A program made the translations under genes and the position numbers. 28,927 nt of DNA from Armatimonadota bacterium (lineage in GTDB: Bacteria > Armatimonadota > JAAZEB01): assembly GCA_012841485.1 (NCBI GenBank), contig DUUU01000354.1:1-28927 (forward strand). Reading direction: 5' to 3'. This document shows, piece by piece, positions 8,507 to 17,275 of this stretch. The notes under the pieces were generated by a model, which saw only the letters and a program-made list of their open reading frames with translations, was not told where the DNA came from and ran no database searches. Each line of letters starts with the position of its first letter. The first letter of the stretch is position 1.

Positions 8507-9133
8507 GTGCATTACCTCACGATTGCTGAAGCAGCGGAAGCGCTGCACCTGAGTGTTCCCACCATCAAGCGCTACATCTACGAAGGCAAGCTGAGATCGA
8601 CGAAGCTGCCGGGCGGGCAGCATCGGATCCCGCAGTCGGAGATCGACCGCATCCTCTCGCCGGACGCGGCATCCGGCGCCCACGTGGAAGAGACCGCTCC
8701 CCCTTCCCTCGCGGAGCGTGTCGCGGTGCTGGAACGGTGGGTGACCGATCTGGAGATGGAGGTAGAGCGCCTCACAGCTGCGCTGGAGGTGGTCTCGCGC
8801 TACTGCGCCCTCCACATCGGAGAGGCGCCCCCTGCCGATGAGAAGGCTGCGCGCCCGCCAAGCCGCCACCGTCTGCTGGTCTTAGGGCCCGGCTGCCGGC
8901 GGTGTGACTCGCTGTATGGCCTGGTGCAGCGCGCTCTATTGGCCGGTGGCTACCGGAATGTGAGCGTGGAACGGGTGAAGGATCTGGATGGCATCACTGA
9001 CTTCGGCCCGGTGCTCACCCCGGCGCTCGTGATGGATGACGCCGTCATCCTGGCCGGCCGGATCCCGAGCGAGCGGGACCTGCGGAGGATCCTCGAGCGC
9101 CACCTGGGTCCTCCCCAGCCACCAGACCGATAG
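8507..9133 (+). CDS. MerR/excisionase-type HTH fused to a CXXC thioredoxin-fold domain
   Basis: 208 residues from a GTG start with GAAGGAG just upstream. Residues 1-50 (MHYLTIAEAAEALHLSVPTI, then KRYIYEGKL and LPGGQHRIPQSEID) are a BldC/excisionase-like winged helix-turn-helix of the MerR superfamily. Residues about 66-100 (LAERVAVLERWVTDLEMEVERL) form a likely coiled coil for dimerisation. Residues about 121-200 resemble small redox-active disulfide (MTH895-like) thioredoxins: LLVLGPGCRRCDSLYGLVQ with Cys130 and Cys133 as CXXC, then a TPALVMDD cis-proline loop (Pro172), then AGRIPSERDLRRIL. This domain order suggests a one-component thiol/redox-responsive DNA-binding protein, or one that binds metal or thiol compounds. 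That is inference; each domain is clear. It is monocistronic and converges on the sugar isomerase gene. Confidence 0.85.
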   Translation: MHYLTIAEAAEALHLSVPTIKRYIYEGKLRSTKLPGGQHRIPQSEIDRILSPDAASGAHVEETAPPSLAERVAVLERWVTDLEMEVERLTAALEVVSRYCALHIGEAPPADEKAARPPSRHRLLVLGPGCRRCDSLYGLVQRALLAGGYRNVSVERVKDLDGITDFGPVLTPALVMDDAVILAGRIPSERDLRRILERHLGPPQPPDR

Positions 9134-9230
9134 GTGCCACTGCGGATACCATGGATGAAGGGGCGAAGATGGATGGGCTGGTTGGGCGCCCGGGGTTGCG
9201 CCGGCCATGCGGGAGCATGGGCGAGAGGCG

Positions 9231-9265
9231 CCGGGGCCTCCTGGGTGGATTGGGGGAGGCCCCGG
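9231..9265. terminator. Bidirectional terminator-like hairpin
   Basis: CCGGGGCCTCC (9231-9241) pairs perfectly with GGAGGCCCCGG (9255-9265) across a 13-nt loop. It sits between the convergent stops at 9133 and 9295. There is no clear T-tract. Confidence 0.6.
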
Positions 9266-9294
9266 GCATTCGCTGAGTGCTCCGGAGGGCGCGA

Positions 9295-10137
9295 TCAGCC
9301 GAGGATCTCGCCGCGAAGCCGCTGGAGGAGGGCAATGGCCTCGGCGATATCCTTCTTCTGCTGATCGCCGGAGATCTCGCGCTCGATGGTGAGCGGGCCG
9401 AAGTAGCCGATCTCCTTGAGCGTGCGCAGGAAGAGCTCCATGTTGACGTCGCCCTGGCCCAAAGCCACTTCCACGCCGGCCCAGCCGCCGCCCACGTCCG
9501 GCTTCCGCTTCGCGTCCTTGCAGTGTACGCTCTTCACGTAGCGGCCCACCGCGCGCAGCGCCGGGATCGGCTCGTCCGTTCCGTAGAGGATCAGGTTCGC
9601 CGGGTCGAAGTTGATCGCGAGGTTGTCGCGACCGACGTCGTTGAAGAAGCGCAGGAGGACGTCCGCCTTCTCCTGCCCCGTCTCCAGGTGGAAGCGCTGC
9701 CCGTTCTGCTTGCAGTAGTCACACACTTCCTGGGCCGCCTTGATAACCCCCGCGTAGTTGGGGTCGGAGGCATCTTCCGGCACGAAGCCGATGTGCATCC
9801 CGAGGGCATCGCAACCCAGGGCGTGCGCGAAGTCCGAGATCGCCTTGGTTTCCTTCAGGCGCTCGGCGCGCGGTCCGGGCGGCACCAGGCCGATGGTCTT
9901 TTTGACGGTGGGGATGTCGGCGTAGCTCTCGTCGGCGAAGCCGGCGAAAACGACGGTCACCTGGATGCCTGCGTCCGCGAACTGCTGGCGGAACTGCGCC
10001 ACGCGATCCGGGGCACGATCCGGCCCATGGGGGGCGTGAACCTGCACGGTGTGCACGCCCAGCGACTTGACGGTATCTAGCCCGGCTCCCAGTCCGGCAC
10101 CCACCGAGGTGAAAATGCCGATTGGCCACTTCTCCAT
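9295..10137 (-). CDS. Sugar phosphate isomerase/epimerase (xylose isomerase-like TIM barrel)
   Basis: 280 residues with GGGAG upstream of the ATG. The sequence follows the AP-endonuclease-2/xylose-isomerase-like TIM-barrel pattern: MEKWPIGIFTSVGAGLGAGL at strand 1, HLETGQE (Glu152), NFDPANL (Asp178), SVHCKDAK (His205) and TIERE (Glu252). These four residues are the usual divalent-metal ligands of the family. It probably isomerises or epimerises a keto-sugar or inositol-like substrate in the cytoplasm; which one cannot be read from sequence. It is divergent from the flavoprotein gene, with a palindrome between them. Confidence 0.88.
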   Translation of the reverse strand: MEKWPIGIFTSVGAGLGAGLDTVKSLGVHTVQVHAPHGPDRAPDRVAQFRQQFADAGIQVTVVFAGFADESYADIPTVKKTIGLVPPGPRAERLKETKAISDFAHALGCDALGMHIGFVPEDASDPNYAGVIKAAQEVCDYCKQNGQRFHLETGQEKADVLLRFFNDVGRDNLAINFDPANLILYGTDEPIPALRAVGRYVKSVHCKDAKRKPDVGGGWAGVEVALGQGDVNMELFLRTLKEIGYFGPLTIEREISGDQQKKDIAEAIALLQRLRGEILG

Positions 10138-10185
10138 AGGAGGCTCCCTTCGGAATTGCAGAGTGCAGATCGCCGGTTGGCCGGG

Positions 10186-10199
10186 TTTGCGCGCGCAAA
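10186..10199. promoter_or_regulatory. 14-bp perfect palindrome in a divergent intergenic region
   Basis: TTTGCGCGCGCAAA is fully self-complementary and lies 49 bp upstream of the isomerase start (minus strand) and 170 bp before the flavoprotein start. The position suits an operator for a dimeric regulator. No regulator gene is adjacent, and CG-rich palindromes occur by chance in such DNA. Confidence 0.35.
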
Positions 10200-10368
10200 G
10201 CGGGCGCCGGCCCTCGCGATCCGCCGTTCCAACTCTCCCTGTTGAGGGACTCTTCGCGATGGGCGGGGCTTCTCCTTGCGCGTGGTAGACGAGGGCTTGC
10301 TAAAGGCAGGCAGGGCTGCTGGCAAGCGCGAAGGTGATGGATGCGAGATGGATGAAAGGGGGCAGCAG

Positions 10369-10908
10369 ATGAGTGCGATCCTGGGTGTTTCGGGAAGCCC
10401 GCGCCGCGAGGGAAACACCGACCTGCTGGTGCGAGAGGCGCTCCGTCTTCTGGGCGAGCGCACGGGGGCGAGCACGGAGTTCGTGCGCGTGGATGATCTG
10501 CGCATCGAGCGTTGCCGTGGATGCCGGGCGTGCATGCGCCTGGGAAGGTGCGCCATCCAGGGGGATGACTTTGAGGCTTTGATGGCGCGCTTCTTCCGGG
10601 CGGATCTCTTTGTGCTCGGGGCTCCCATCTACTGGCTCGGCCCTCCCGGGGGGATGAAGGATTTCATCGACCGCACCCATGGCTACTACCGCGACCATTC
10701 GATCTTGCGCGGGAAGCGCGCGGCGGTGATCACCGTGGGGGCAGACAGCGGCTTTGAGCCTCACGAGGCGGTGATGGAGTCGTGGCTGCGCGTGTACGGG
10801 GCGCAGATCTGTGGAAAGGCCCGCGTCTTCGCGCGAGAGAAGGGCGAGGTGCTGCGGCAGGCCGAGGCGTTCGAGAGTGTGCGCCGCCTGGTGGATGAGC
10901 TCTGCTGA
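10369..10908 (+). CDS. NAD(P)H-dependent FMN reductase / iron-sulfur flavoprotein-like
   Basis: 179 residues from the ATG at 10369 (MSAILGVSGSPRREGNT), which has GAAAGGGGGCAG upstream; in-frame starts at 10348 and 10276 are possible but less well placed. This is the flavodoxin-like fold. GSPRREGNT binds the FMN phosphate, and APIYWLGPPGGMKDFIDR is the second FMN-contact loop. Cys49, Cys52, Cys55 and Cys61 form a CX2CX2CX5C cluster, within the compact spacing seen in archaeal and bacterial iron-sulfur flavoproteins, so a [4Fe-4S] cluster is possible. Many family members keep only some of these cysteines; here all four are present. It likely transfers electrons from NAD(P)H or ferredoxin to an unknown acceptor. 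It converges on the EamA gene with a 7-bp gap. Confidence 0.85.
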   Translation: MSAILGVSGSPRREGNTDLLVREALRLLGERTGASTEFVRVDDLRIERCRGCRACMRLGRCAIQGDDFEALMARFFRADLFVLGAPIYWLGPPGGMKDFIDRTHGYYRDHSILRGKRAAVITVGADSGFEPHEAVMESWLRVYGAQICGKARVFAREKGEVLRQAEAFESVRRLVDELC

Positions 10909-10915
10909 GGGCATG

Positions 10916-11878
10916 CTACCGGCCGCGTGTGTTGACCACGATGACGCCGGCGAGAGCGATGGCGCCGCCGGCCAGCGAGAGGGGCGGTGGCACCTGGCCC
11001 AGCCAGATCCAGGCGATCACGAGTGCCAGGGGCGTGGAGAGGTAGAGGAAGCTGGAGACGATGGCTGCCGGGGCGCGCGAGAGCGCATAGCTCCAGCCCA
11101 CGTAGCCAAGCGCCAGTGGAAAGAGGCCCAGGTAGACGATGGCCAGCGTGGCGCTGAGCGGGGCCGTGGCGATGGCCGTCGCCAGGCCCGGCAGGAAGGC
11201 CAGCATCGGGAGGGTACCCAGGCAGAGGGCGTAGGTGGCGAGATCGAGGGCGCGGTAGCGCCTCAGATAGGGCTTCTGGAGTACATTGTAGAGGCTCGTC
11301 GTGAAGGCGGACAGGAGGATGAGGAGTGCTCCTGGCGCAAAGCGCATCCCGTCGCTTTTTCCGAAAGCGATGAGAGCGGCGCCCACGAAGCTGATCGCGA
11401 TGCCCGCCCATCCCAGCGGCTTCAGGCGCTCGCGCAGGATGATCCTGGCGACGAGCGCGGTGATGGCGGGCGAAGTGGCGATCAAGAGTGCGGTGGTGCC
11501 GGCGTCCACGGTCACCTGCCCGTAAACCAGGGCGATATGGTAGACGGTGAAGCCCAGGAGCGCGAGAAGGAAGAGCGCGGGAAGGTCTCGCCTTCTGGGG
11601 AGGGGCGTGCGCGCCGGCACGGCGTAGAGGAGAAGCGCGCCGGCGGCGACGAGGAAGCGGAGGAGGACCAGATGGCCGGGAGCATAGGCGCGTAGGCCGG
11701 CGCCGATGCCGGCGAAGGCCGAGGACCACGAGAGCAAGGTGACTCCCAGAGCCGTGAGAGTCTTTGCATCCAGCCGGCCCTCGCCAGGCCTGGTCGGCTG
11801 CGTGCCCCCGCGGCCCGCGGCAGCTTCCTCCTTGCCCGACGGCTCGGGCAAGGAGATCGTCTCGGGCGTGTCCACCAA
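10916..11878 (-). CDS. EamA/DMT-family transporter
   Basis: About 320 residues. The translation shows a cytoplasmic N-terminus rich in Pro, Glu and Gly (about 38 residues), then ten hydrophobic segments in two EamA repeats. Landmarks are [16 protein letters not shown] at the start of repeat 1, [23 protein letters not shown] near its end, and the repeat-2 signature [22 protein letters not shown] followed by [16 protein letters not shown]. Drug/metabolite transporters of this type move small metabolites across the inner membrane; the substrate cannot be predicted. The start is TTG (11876-11878) or the adjacent GTG (11873-11875), with GGGAGCGG upstream. It lies 126 bp downstream of lepA on the same strand, so the two may be co-transcribed. 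Confidence 0.88.
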   Translation of the reverse strand: MVDTPETISLPEPSGKEEAAAGRGGTQPTRPGEGRLDAKTLTALGVTLLSWSSAFAGIGAGLRAYAPGHLVLLRFLVAAGALLLYAVPARTPLPRRRDLPALFLLALLGFTVYHIALVYGQVTVDAGTTALLIATSPAITALVARIILRERLKPLGWAGIAISFVGAALIAFGKSDGMRFAPGALLILLSAFTTSLYNVLQKPYLRRYRALDLATYALCLGTLPMLAFLPGLATAIATAPLSATLAIVYLGLFPLALGYVGWSYALSRAPAAIVSSFLYLSTPLALVIAWIWLGQVPPPLSLAGGAIALAGVIVVNTRGR

Positions 11879-11911
11879 CGTGATACCGCTCCCTATTCCG
11901 CCTCCACCTAC

Positions 11912-11933
11912 GAGGCAGCAGGTTGCCTCTTTT
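11912..11933 (+). terminator. Weak terminator-like hairpin with T-tract, upstream of the EamA gene
   Basis: GAGGCA, loop GCAGGT, TGCCTC, then TTTT. It has terminator form only on the plus strand, antisense to the flanking genes lepA and EamA, so it might stop antisense transcription or be chance. Confidence 0.3.
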
Positions 11934-12004
11934 GTAAACGCCCGGATTGCCGGATCAGCGGAGCACCGCGCCCGCGCCTGGCCCAGGCATCGCGCTCTGC
12001 GCGT

Positions 12005-13813
12005 CTACCCCTCGCCTACGCGGAGCACGCTCATGAAAGCCTCCTGGGGCACTTCGACGCTGCCGATCTGCTTCATGCGCTTCTTGCCCTCTTTCTGCTT
12101 CTCGAGTAGCTTGCGCTTGCGCGAGATGTCGCCGCCATAGCACTTGGCGATGACGTTCTTGCGCAGGGCGCTGATGCGCTCGGCCGCGATCACCTTGTTG
12201 CCGATGGATGCCTGGATGCGGATCTCGAACTGCTGGCGGGGCAGGATCGACTTCAGGCGCTCCACAAGCGCCTTCCCGCGCGGATAGGCGCGCTCGCGGT
12301 GCGTGATGAAGGAGAGCGCGTCCACCGGATCGCCATTCAGGCAGATGTCCAGCTTCACCAGGCTCGACTCTTCGTAGCCCTTGAAGTCGTAATCGAAGGA
12401 GGCGTAGCCCTTCGTCCGGCTCTTGAGCTGATCGAAGAAGTCCATCAAGATCTCCGAGAGCGGCAGATCATACCGGATCAACGCCCGGTTGGGGGCGGTG
12501 TACTCCAGCGCGCGGTAGACGCCGCGGCGCTCCTGGCAAAGCTCCATGCAGGGCCCGATGAAATCCGAGGGCGCGATGATCGTCGCCTCGACGTAGGGCT
12601 CCTCGATCTTCTCGATCTTGGTGGGCGGAGGAAGCGCCGCCGGGTTGTCCACGTTCACCACGGCACCATCCGTGGTGGTGACGCGGTAGACCACGCTCGG
12701 GGCGGTGGCAACCAGATCGAGCTCGAATTCGCGCTCCAGGCGTTCCTGGATGATCTCCATGTGAAGGAGTCCGAGGAAGCCGCAGCGGTAGCCAAACCCG
12801 AGGGCCGCGGAGGACTCGGGCTCGAAGGTGAGCGCGGCGTCGTTGAGCTGCAACTTGGCAAGCGCGTCCTTTAACTCTGGGTAGTCGCGGCTGTCCACCG
12901 GATAGAGGCCGCAAAAGACCATCGGCTTGGCGCGCTTGTAGCCCGGAAGCGGGGCTGCCGCGGGCTTCTTGGCGTCGGTGATCGTATCACCCACCTGGCA
13001 ATCGCTCACCGACTTGATGCCGGCGGTGAGGAAGCCCACCTCGCCGGCGCGCAGCTCCGAGACACGCTCCATGCGCGGCCGAAAGATGCCGACGGTGCTC
13101 ACCTCGAACGGTTTGCCGTTGGACATCATCCGAATCGGCTGCCCGGGGCGGATGCAGCCATCAACAACGCGCACGTAGGCCACAACGCCCAGGTAGGCAT
13201 CGAAGTGCGAGTCGAAGATGAGCGCGCGCAGGGGCGCATCGGGATCGCCCGACGGCGGCGGAATGCGCTGGACCACGGCCTCGAGAATCTCCTCGGTGCC
13301 GATACCCTCCTTGGCACTGGCGAGGACCGCACTGGAGGCATCGAGGACGAGGGCCTCCTCGATCTCGTGCTTCACGCGCTCCGGGTCGGCCGCAGGGAGG
13401 TCAATCTTGTTGATGACCGGGATCATCTCCAGGTTATTATTGAGCGCCAGATTCACGTTGGCGAGGGTTTGCGCCTCCACCCCCTGAGCGGCGTCCACGA
13501 CGAGCAGGGCGCCCTCGCACGCGGCGAGCGAGCGCGAGACCTCGTAGGTAAAGTCGACGTGCCCGGGGGTGTCGATCAGGTTGAGGGTATACTCCTCGCC
13601 GTCGTTGGCACGATAGGTGAGGCGGACCGCGGTCATCTTGATCGTGATCCCGCGCTCGCGCTCCAGATCCATCGTGTCGAGCACCTGATCCTGCATGTCC
13701 CGATCCGAGATGGCGCCGGTGAACTGCAGGATACGGTCGGCCAGAGTTGACTTACCGTGATCAATATGGGCAATGATGCAGAAGTTTCTTGTATGTCGTT
13801 GACGATTATTCAT
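12005..13813 (-). CDS. lepA: Elongation factor 4 (LepA) GTPase
   Basis: 602 residues, the normal length for LepA. G1 is AHIDHGKST (15-23), G2 lies within RERGITIK, G3 is DTPGH (81-85) and G4 is NKID (135-138). The LepA-specific C-terminal part is complete: [38 protein letters not shown], and the tail [20 protein letters not shown] followed by [18 protein letters not shown]. LepA binds ribosomes and acts on stalled or immature particles. A near-consensus promoter lies just upstream and leaves a very short leader with only a weak GGA as ribosome binding site. Confidence 0.98.
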   Translation of the reverse strand: MNNRQRHTRNFCIIAHIDHGKSTLADRILQFTGAISDRDMQDQVLDTMDLERERGITIKMTAVRLTYRANDGEEYTLNLIDTPGHVDFTYEVSRSLAACEGALLVVDAAQGVEAQTLANVNLALNNNLEMIPVINKIDLPAADPERVKHEIEEALVLDASSAVLASAKEGIGTEEILEAVVQRIPPPSGDPDAPLRALIFDSHFDAYLGVVAYVRVVDGCIRPGQPIRMMSNGKPFEVSTVGIFRPRMERVSELRAGEVGFLTAGIKSVSDCQVGDTITDAKKPAAAPLPGYKRAKPMVFCGLYPVDSRDYPELKDALAKLQLNDAALTFEPESSAALGFGYRCGFLGLLHMEIIQERLEREFELDLVATAPSVVYRVTTTDGAVVNVDNPAALPPPTKIEKIEEPYVEATIIAPSDFIGPCMELCQERRGVYRALEYTAPNRALIRYDLPLSEILMDFFDQLKSRTKGYASFDYDFKGYEESSLVKLDICLNGDPVDALSFITHRERAYPRGKALVERLKSILPRQQFEIRIQASIGNKVIAAERISALRKNVIAKCYGGDISRKRKLLEKQKEGKKRMKQIGSVEVPQEAFMSVLRVGEG

Positions 13814-13834
13814 TGGCGTATGAGTCCAAAAGAG

Positions 13835-13863
13835 ATTCTAACAGACCCGGGCAGGAGTGTCAA
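13835..13863 (-). promoter_or_regulatory. Sigma-70-type promoter of lepA
   Basis: Read on the minus strand: TTGACA (13858-13863, perfect -35), a 17-bp spacer, then TAGAAT (13835-13840, five of six -10 bases). Transcription should start near 13828, about 14 nt before the lepA ATG. Confidence 0.85.
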
Positions 13864-13945
13864 CGAACCAAACGCTTGGATGCTCTCGCGGGTGTGCCGG
13901 CGGCGCTCGCGCGCCGGCTCTATAGGCCCTGAACAGAAGGGACCG

Positions 13946-13981
13946 CTGCCGGGAGGTGTGGGCTATCGCGCCCTCCGGCAG
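13946..13981 (-). terminator. Hairpin downstream of the 425-residue gene
   Basis: CTGCCGGGAGG (13946-13956) pairs with CCTCCGGCAG (13972-13981) with one bulged G. It lies 54 bp beyond the stop of the gene at 14036. A smaller stem GCCGGCG/CGCCGGC is at 13896-13918. There is no T-tract. Confidence 0.4.
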
Positions 13982-14035
13982 GGTGATGCCGCGTGAGCGC
14001 TGCAGATATCTCGGTGATGAGCGGGGCGTGCGGAG

Positions 14036-15313
14036 CTACCTGGAGCGCCACATATCATATTCGCCCAGGATCACCCTGAGATCGCCCTTGAGGGGATCGT
14101 TGGCGTTGTTGAGCCAGCGCCAGGGAAGGGCGTGACCCCCATCGTCGGTGCTGTCCGGACCCAGGCTGTAGGCGTAGGGCTCAGGGCGGGCCTGGTAGCG
14201 CAGGGGATCGCCCTCTCCATAGGGATCCGGTGGAAGCGAGGGAAGATAGCGCGGGACGAGATCGTCCAGCGAGTCAGGAGATCGGCCCTGTTCCAGGTGG
14301 TAGGCGCGGAGCGCCAGCGCCGTTTGTAGGAGGCGCGAGCGGGTTTGCAGGAGGTCCTCTCCCTGAAGCGCGGAGTGGAGGCGGCGTACCAGGTCAAACC
14401 GTTCGATCAGAGGTGCGGTTGCTGGGGCGAGAGGAGCCCGCTGGCCTGCCGGCAACGTCGAAAGCCGGGCAGCCTCATCCGTGCGCTGTATCAATTGATG
14501 GTGGGCGCCGCGCAGGTTGATGAGGTAGAGCAGCCGGGGGCCCGAGGACCATCGCCGGCGCAGAAAGGTGTCGAGCGCGTGGATGGCATCCGGCTGGCGG
14601 CGTGACAGGCGCCAGAGGAACTCGCGAAGCAGGTCTCGCTCGCGGTGGATCGCCTCGGTGAGCGGCGGGCGACGCGCTTCCAAATCGCGGAGGCGATGCA
14701 GCACGTGCCGGCATTGCTGCGCGTCCAGCTCCTTGCCCACGACGGCTAGCTGGGCAAGGCCTCTCTGCTCGAGGTCGCGGCCTACGTGGACGTGGGTGAG
14801 GATGCCGCCGCGCGTGACATCGATGCCCAGGCGAATCAGGAGAAAGGTGGCCTCCAGGGCGCCCTCGACGTCATCGATGGCGAGGGCGGCGCGGCTTTCT
14901 GCCCAGAGGAGGTTTCCCAGGCGCCGGAAGCTCTCCAGATAGGGGAGGCGCCGCGCGAGCGCCTGCGAATCTGGAAGCGGGGTGAGAAAGGGATAGCGCA
15001 GACCGGCGTGAAAAGTTGCGAGCGCCGCCTCGTTCGCCTCGACAACGAGTGCCAGGTATTCTGGGGAGGTGGATGGACTTTGCACGAGCGGATAGCCGCG
15101 GAGGGAGTCGAGAGCATCGCCGGCGCTGAGGTAGTAATCGAACGCATTGGGCTGGGGGAGCGCGGGCCGGGGCATGGCATATCGGGGCACGGTGTTGATG
15201 TGGCGCCACCAGAGGAGCGCGAGGCTGACCGCGACGCAGGCGCTTACCATCAGCAGCCTGCGCAGGCGACGCTGTCGCGGATGGACGGGAGTGCGCTCTT
15301 CCAGTTCGGCCAT
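14036..15313 (-). CDS. Membrane-anchored hypothetical protein with a GspG-like C-terminal segment
   Basis: 425 residues with AAAGG before the ATG. There is one transmembrane segment at about 20-36 after an Arg-rich N-terminus, so most of the protein lies outside the cytoplasm. The middle is mostly helical and rich in Leu, Arg and Ala. The C-terminus ([20 protein letters not shown], then a [12 protein letters not shown] stretch) resembles the calcium-binding C-terminal region of GspG-type major pseudopilins, though this protein has no prepilin cleavage site. No family name could be given. It is divergent from the prepilin array and shares the 179-bp upstream region with array gene 1, which suggests but does not prove a link to it. 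It could instead be a membrane sensor or an assembly factor. Confidence 0.75.
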   Translation of the reverse strand: MAELEERTPVHPRQRRLRRLLMVSACVAVSLALLWWRHINTVPRYAMPRPALPQPNAFDYYLSAGDALDSLRGYPLVQSPSTSPEYLALVVEANEAALATFHAGLRYPFLTPLPDSQALARRLPYLESFRRLGNLLWAESRAALAIDDVEGALEATFLLIRLGIDVTRGGILTHVHVGRDLEQRGLAQLAVVGKELDAQQCRHVLHRLRDLEARRPPLTEAIHRERDLLREFLWRLSRRQPDAIHALDTFLRRRWSSGPRLLYLINLRGAHHQLIQRTDEAARLSTLPAGQRAPLAPATAPLIERFDLVRRLHSALQGEDLLQTRSRLLQTALALRAYHLEQGRSPDSLDDLVPRYLPSLPPDPYGEGDPLRYQARPEPYAYSLGPDSTDDGGHALPWRWLNNANDPLKGDLRVILGEYDMWRSR

Positions 15314-15492
15314 GCGGAGCCTTTCCGCGCTCTGTGTTCCACCGCGAAGGGCCGAATCCCTCCCAAGGGGGTTTGGTTCCGGCGGGAAAGGTGATGGGAT
15401 GCGGCGGAAAGGAGTGCGCCAGTGGGACGTCGTATGGTGTCCCTGTACGGGGTGTTGAGGGCTTCTGGCCCGGATCCAGAGGAGGGAGTTTC

Positions 15493-16152
15493 ATGAAAGA
15501 GCGATCGGGCTCTAGGGGCTTTACGCTCATTGAGCTGCTCGTTGTCATAGCGATCATCGCTATACTCGCCGCTATTCTCTTCCCGGTTTTCGCGCGGGCG
15601 CGCGAAAACGCGCGGAAGGCCAACTGCCAGAGCAACCTGAAGCAGATGGCTACCGCAGCCATGCAGTATGCGCAGGACTACGACGAAACGCTGATGCGCA
15701 CGGCGGTCAACCCGGGCTCGGTGTGGTACGGGTGGTCCTGGCAGCTCCTGCCGTATGTGAAGAACACGGAGATCTTCACCTGCCCCTCGAAGCCAACCGC
15801 CAAGTGGAATGGGACCTCGCTTGCCGGCTTTGGCTACGGCTACTTCGGGATCAACGATGTGGCGAACGGGGGGCCAAGCCTCTCGGCGCGGTCACTGGCC
15901 GCGATCTCGGCGCCTGCCGATGTCATCATGTTTGGCGATTCTCCATCAGACAACCACTACGTGATCGACTGGGATGACAACCGCGTTGATGACAATGGGG
16001 GCGCTTCGGAGGCGCGTCATAGCGAGGGAGCCAACTTCGCGTTCGCGGATGGCCATGTGAAGTGGTTGAAGGATGGCACGTACGCCACGCGCACCGGCGC
16101 GGATGTTCCTCTCAACCAGGCGCCGAATCCGTCGCTGTGGAGGGTGCAGTAG
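15493..16152 (+). CDS. Prepilin-like H-X9-DG protein, array gene 1
   Basis: 219 residues; GGAGGGAG precedes the ATG at 15493 (an open frame extends back to 15334 but has no such site). MKERSGSRG is the leader peptide; cleavage by prepilin peptidase is expected between Gly9 and Phe10, followed by TLIE with Glu at +5 and a hydrophobic helix. The mature part has the family landmarks [21 protein letters not shown], the Cys in [33 protein letters not shown] and the H-X9-DG motif in [17 protein letters not shown]. Gene 1 has Ala where all other copies have Val before DGH. The function is an exported or pilus/pseudopilus-associated protein; the exact role is unknown. It has a type A leader, but its signal helix uses the ATA-type codons of classes B and C, and its 3' end matches gene 7. 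Confidence 0.9.
   Translation: MKERSGSRGFTLIELLVVIAIIAILAAILFPVFARARENARKANCQSNLKQMATAAMQYAQDYDETLMRTAVNPGSVWYGWSWQLLPYVKNTEIFTCPSKPTAKWNGTSLAGFGYGYFGINDVANGGPSLSARSLAAISAPADVIMFGDSPSDNHYVIDWDDNRVDDNGGASEARHSEGANFAFADGHVKWLKDGTYATRTGADVPLNQAPNPSLWRVQ
15547..15563. repeat. Coding palindrome in the signal helix (also in genes 4, 5, 6, 9)
   Basis: ATAGCGAT, C, ATCGCTAT: 8-bp arms around one base, within the hydrophobic helix codons. Identical copies are at 18233-18249, 19134-19150, 20042-20058 and 22741-22757. Gene 7 has one mismatch; genes 2, 3 and 8 use different synonymous codons and lack it. Confidence 0.8.
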
Positions 16153-16185
16153 CGGGATAAGCGTCAGGCGTACTACCGGATCGTT

Positions 16186-16234
16186 CGGGCCGGGCGGGTG
16201 GCGTCTCGTAGTGTGTCGCTGCTCGCCCGGCCCG
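16186..16234 (+). terminator. Hairpin after array gene 1
   Basis: CGGGCCGGGCG (16186-16196) pairs perfectly with CGCCCGGCCCG (16224-16234); the loop is 27 nt and CTCTCTCT follows. Confidence 0.65.
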
Positions 16235-16260
16235 CTCTCTCTGTGGGGTGGTTGAGCTCG

Positions 16261-16381
16261 GGCGGAGAAAACTCAAGCAAGCGCCAGAAGGGAGTGCGTT
16301 TGCAGGCGTCGTATGTTGTCCCTATATAGGTGCTGTGGGGTGACTTCCGCAGCGGTACCCTGAAGTAGAGGAGGGAGTATG
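16261..16381 (+). promoter_or_regulatory. Type A leader of array gene 2
   Basis: The block GAAAACTCAAGCAAGCGCCA through GTCGTATGTTGT is nearly identical in the gene 3 leader, and the GTCGTAT...TTGT part also occurs before genes 1 and 8. A weak promoter (TTGCAG, 17 bp, TATATA) can be drawn for gene 2 only. GGAGGGAG is the ribosome binding site. Confidence 0.5.
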
Positions 16382-17050
16382 ATGAGAAAACGATCTGGCT
16401 CCAAGGGCTTCACGCTGATTGAACTCCTGGTCGTAATCGCGATTATCGCCATTCTGGCGGCCATTCTCTTCCCGGTCTTTGCACGGGCGCGCGAGAACGC
16501 GCGCAAGAGCACTTGCCAGAGCAACCTGAAGCAGATGGCGACCGCCGCCATGCAGTACGTGCAGGACTATGATGAAACGCTGATGCGGCACAACATCTAC
16601 CTGGGCGACAGCACGTATTCTGGGTGGGTGTGGCTGCTCCAGCCGTACGTGAAGAATATCGATGTCTTCACCTGCCCCTCGAAGCCGACCGCCAAGTGGA
16701 ACGGCTCCGCGACGACGTATAGCGGCTTTGGCTACGGCTACTTCGGGATCAACAATGTGGCGAACGGGGGGCCAAGCCTCTCGGCGCGGTCACTGGCCGC
16801 GATCTCGGCGCCCTCCGATGTTGTCATGTTTGGCGATTCCCCATCAAACCTCTGGTACGTGATTGACTGGGATGACATTGCCACGGATGACAATGGGTAC
16901 GCTTCGGAGGCGCGGCATAGTGAGGGAGCGAACTTCGCGTTCGTGGACGGGCACGTGAAGTGGGTGAAGGACGGCAAGTATGCTTCTCGCACCGGCGCGC
17001 ACGTGCCAGTGGATCAGGCGCCGACACCTTCGATGTGGAAGGTGCAGTAG
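16382..17050 (+). CDS. Prepilin-like H-X9-DG protein, array gene 2
   Basis: 222 residues from the second of two adjacent ATGs (16379 and 16382); the second matches the start-to-RBS spacing of gene 3. MRKRSGSKG is the leader peptide, cut before Phe10. The middle [20 protein letters not shown] is almost the same as gene 1, whereas the end [16 protein letters not shown] is close to gene 3. The H-X9-DG motif ([14 protein letters not shown]) and the two conserved cysteines are present. The variable stretch after ETLMR reads [11 protein letters not shown]. Signal-helix codons are of the ATC/ATT type shared with genes 3 and 8. Function as for the family: exported prepilin-like protein, role unknown. 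Confidence 0.9.
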   Translation: MRKRSGSKGFTLIELLVVIAIIAILAAILFPVFARARENARKSTCQSNLKQMATAAMQYVQDYDETLMRHNIYLGDSTYSGWVWLLQPYVKNIDVFTCPSKPTAKWNGSATTYSGFGYGYFGINNVANGGPSLSARSLAAISAPSDVVMFGDSPSNLWYVIDWDDIATDDNGYASEARHSEGANFAFVDGHVKWVKDGKYASRTGAHVPVDQAPTPSMWKVQ

Positions 17051-17082
17051 CGGGGTCTGCATCCGGGGTCGTAGCAGACGGT

Positions 17083-17131
17083 CCGGCCGGACGAGCAGGG
17101 TCATGACGCGTGTCGCTGCTCGCCCGGCCGG
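17083..17131 (+). terminator. Hairpin after array gene 2
   Basis: CCGGCCGGACGAGCAG (17083-17098) pairs with CTGCTCGCCCGGCCGG (17116-17131) with one mismatch, followed by CTTTCC. Confidence 0.65.
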
Positions 17132-17275
17132 CTTTCCCTATGGGGGGGTTGAGGCCGGGCGGAGAAAACTCAAGCAAGCGCCAGAAGGGAGTGCGTTTGC
17201 AGGCGTCGTATCTTGTCACCACGTGGGGGAAGGGCGATTCCCGTATCGATACCTGGAACTAGAGGAGGGAGTATC

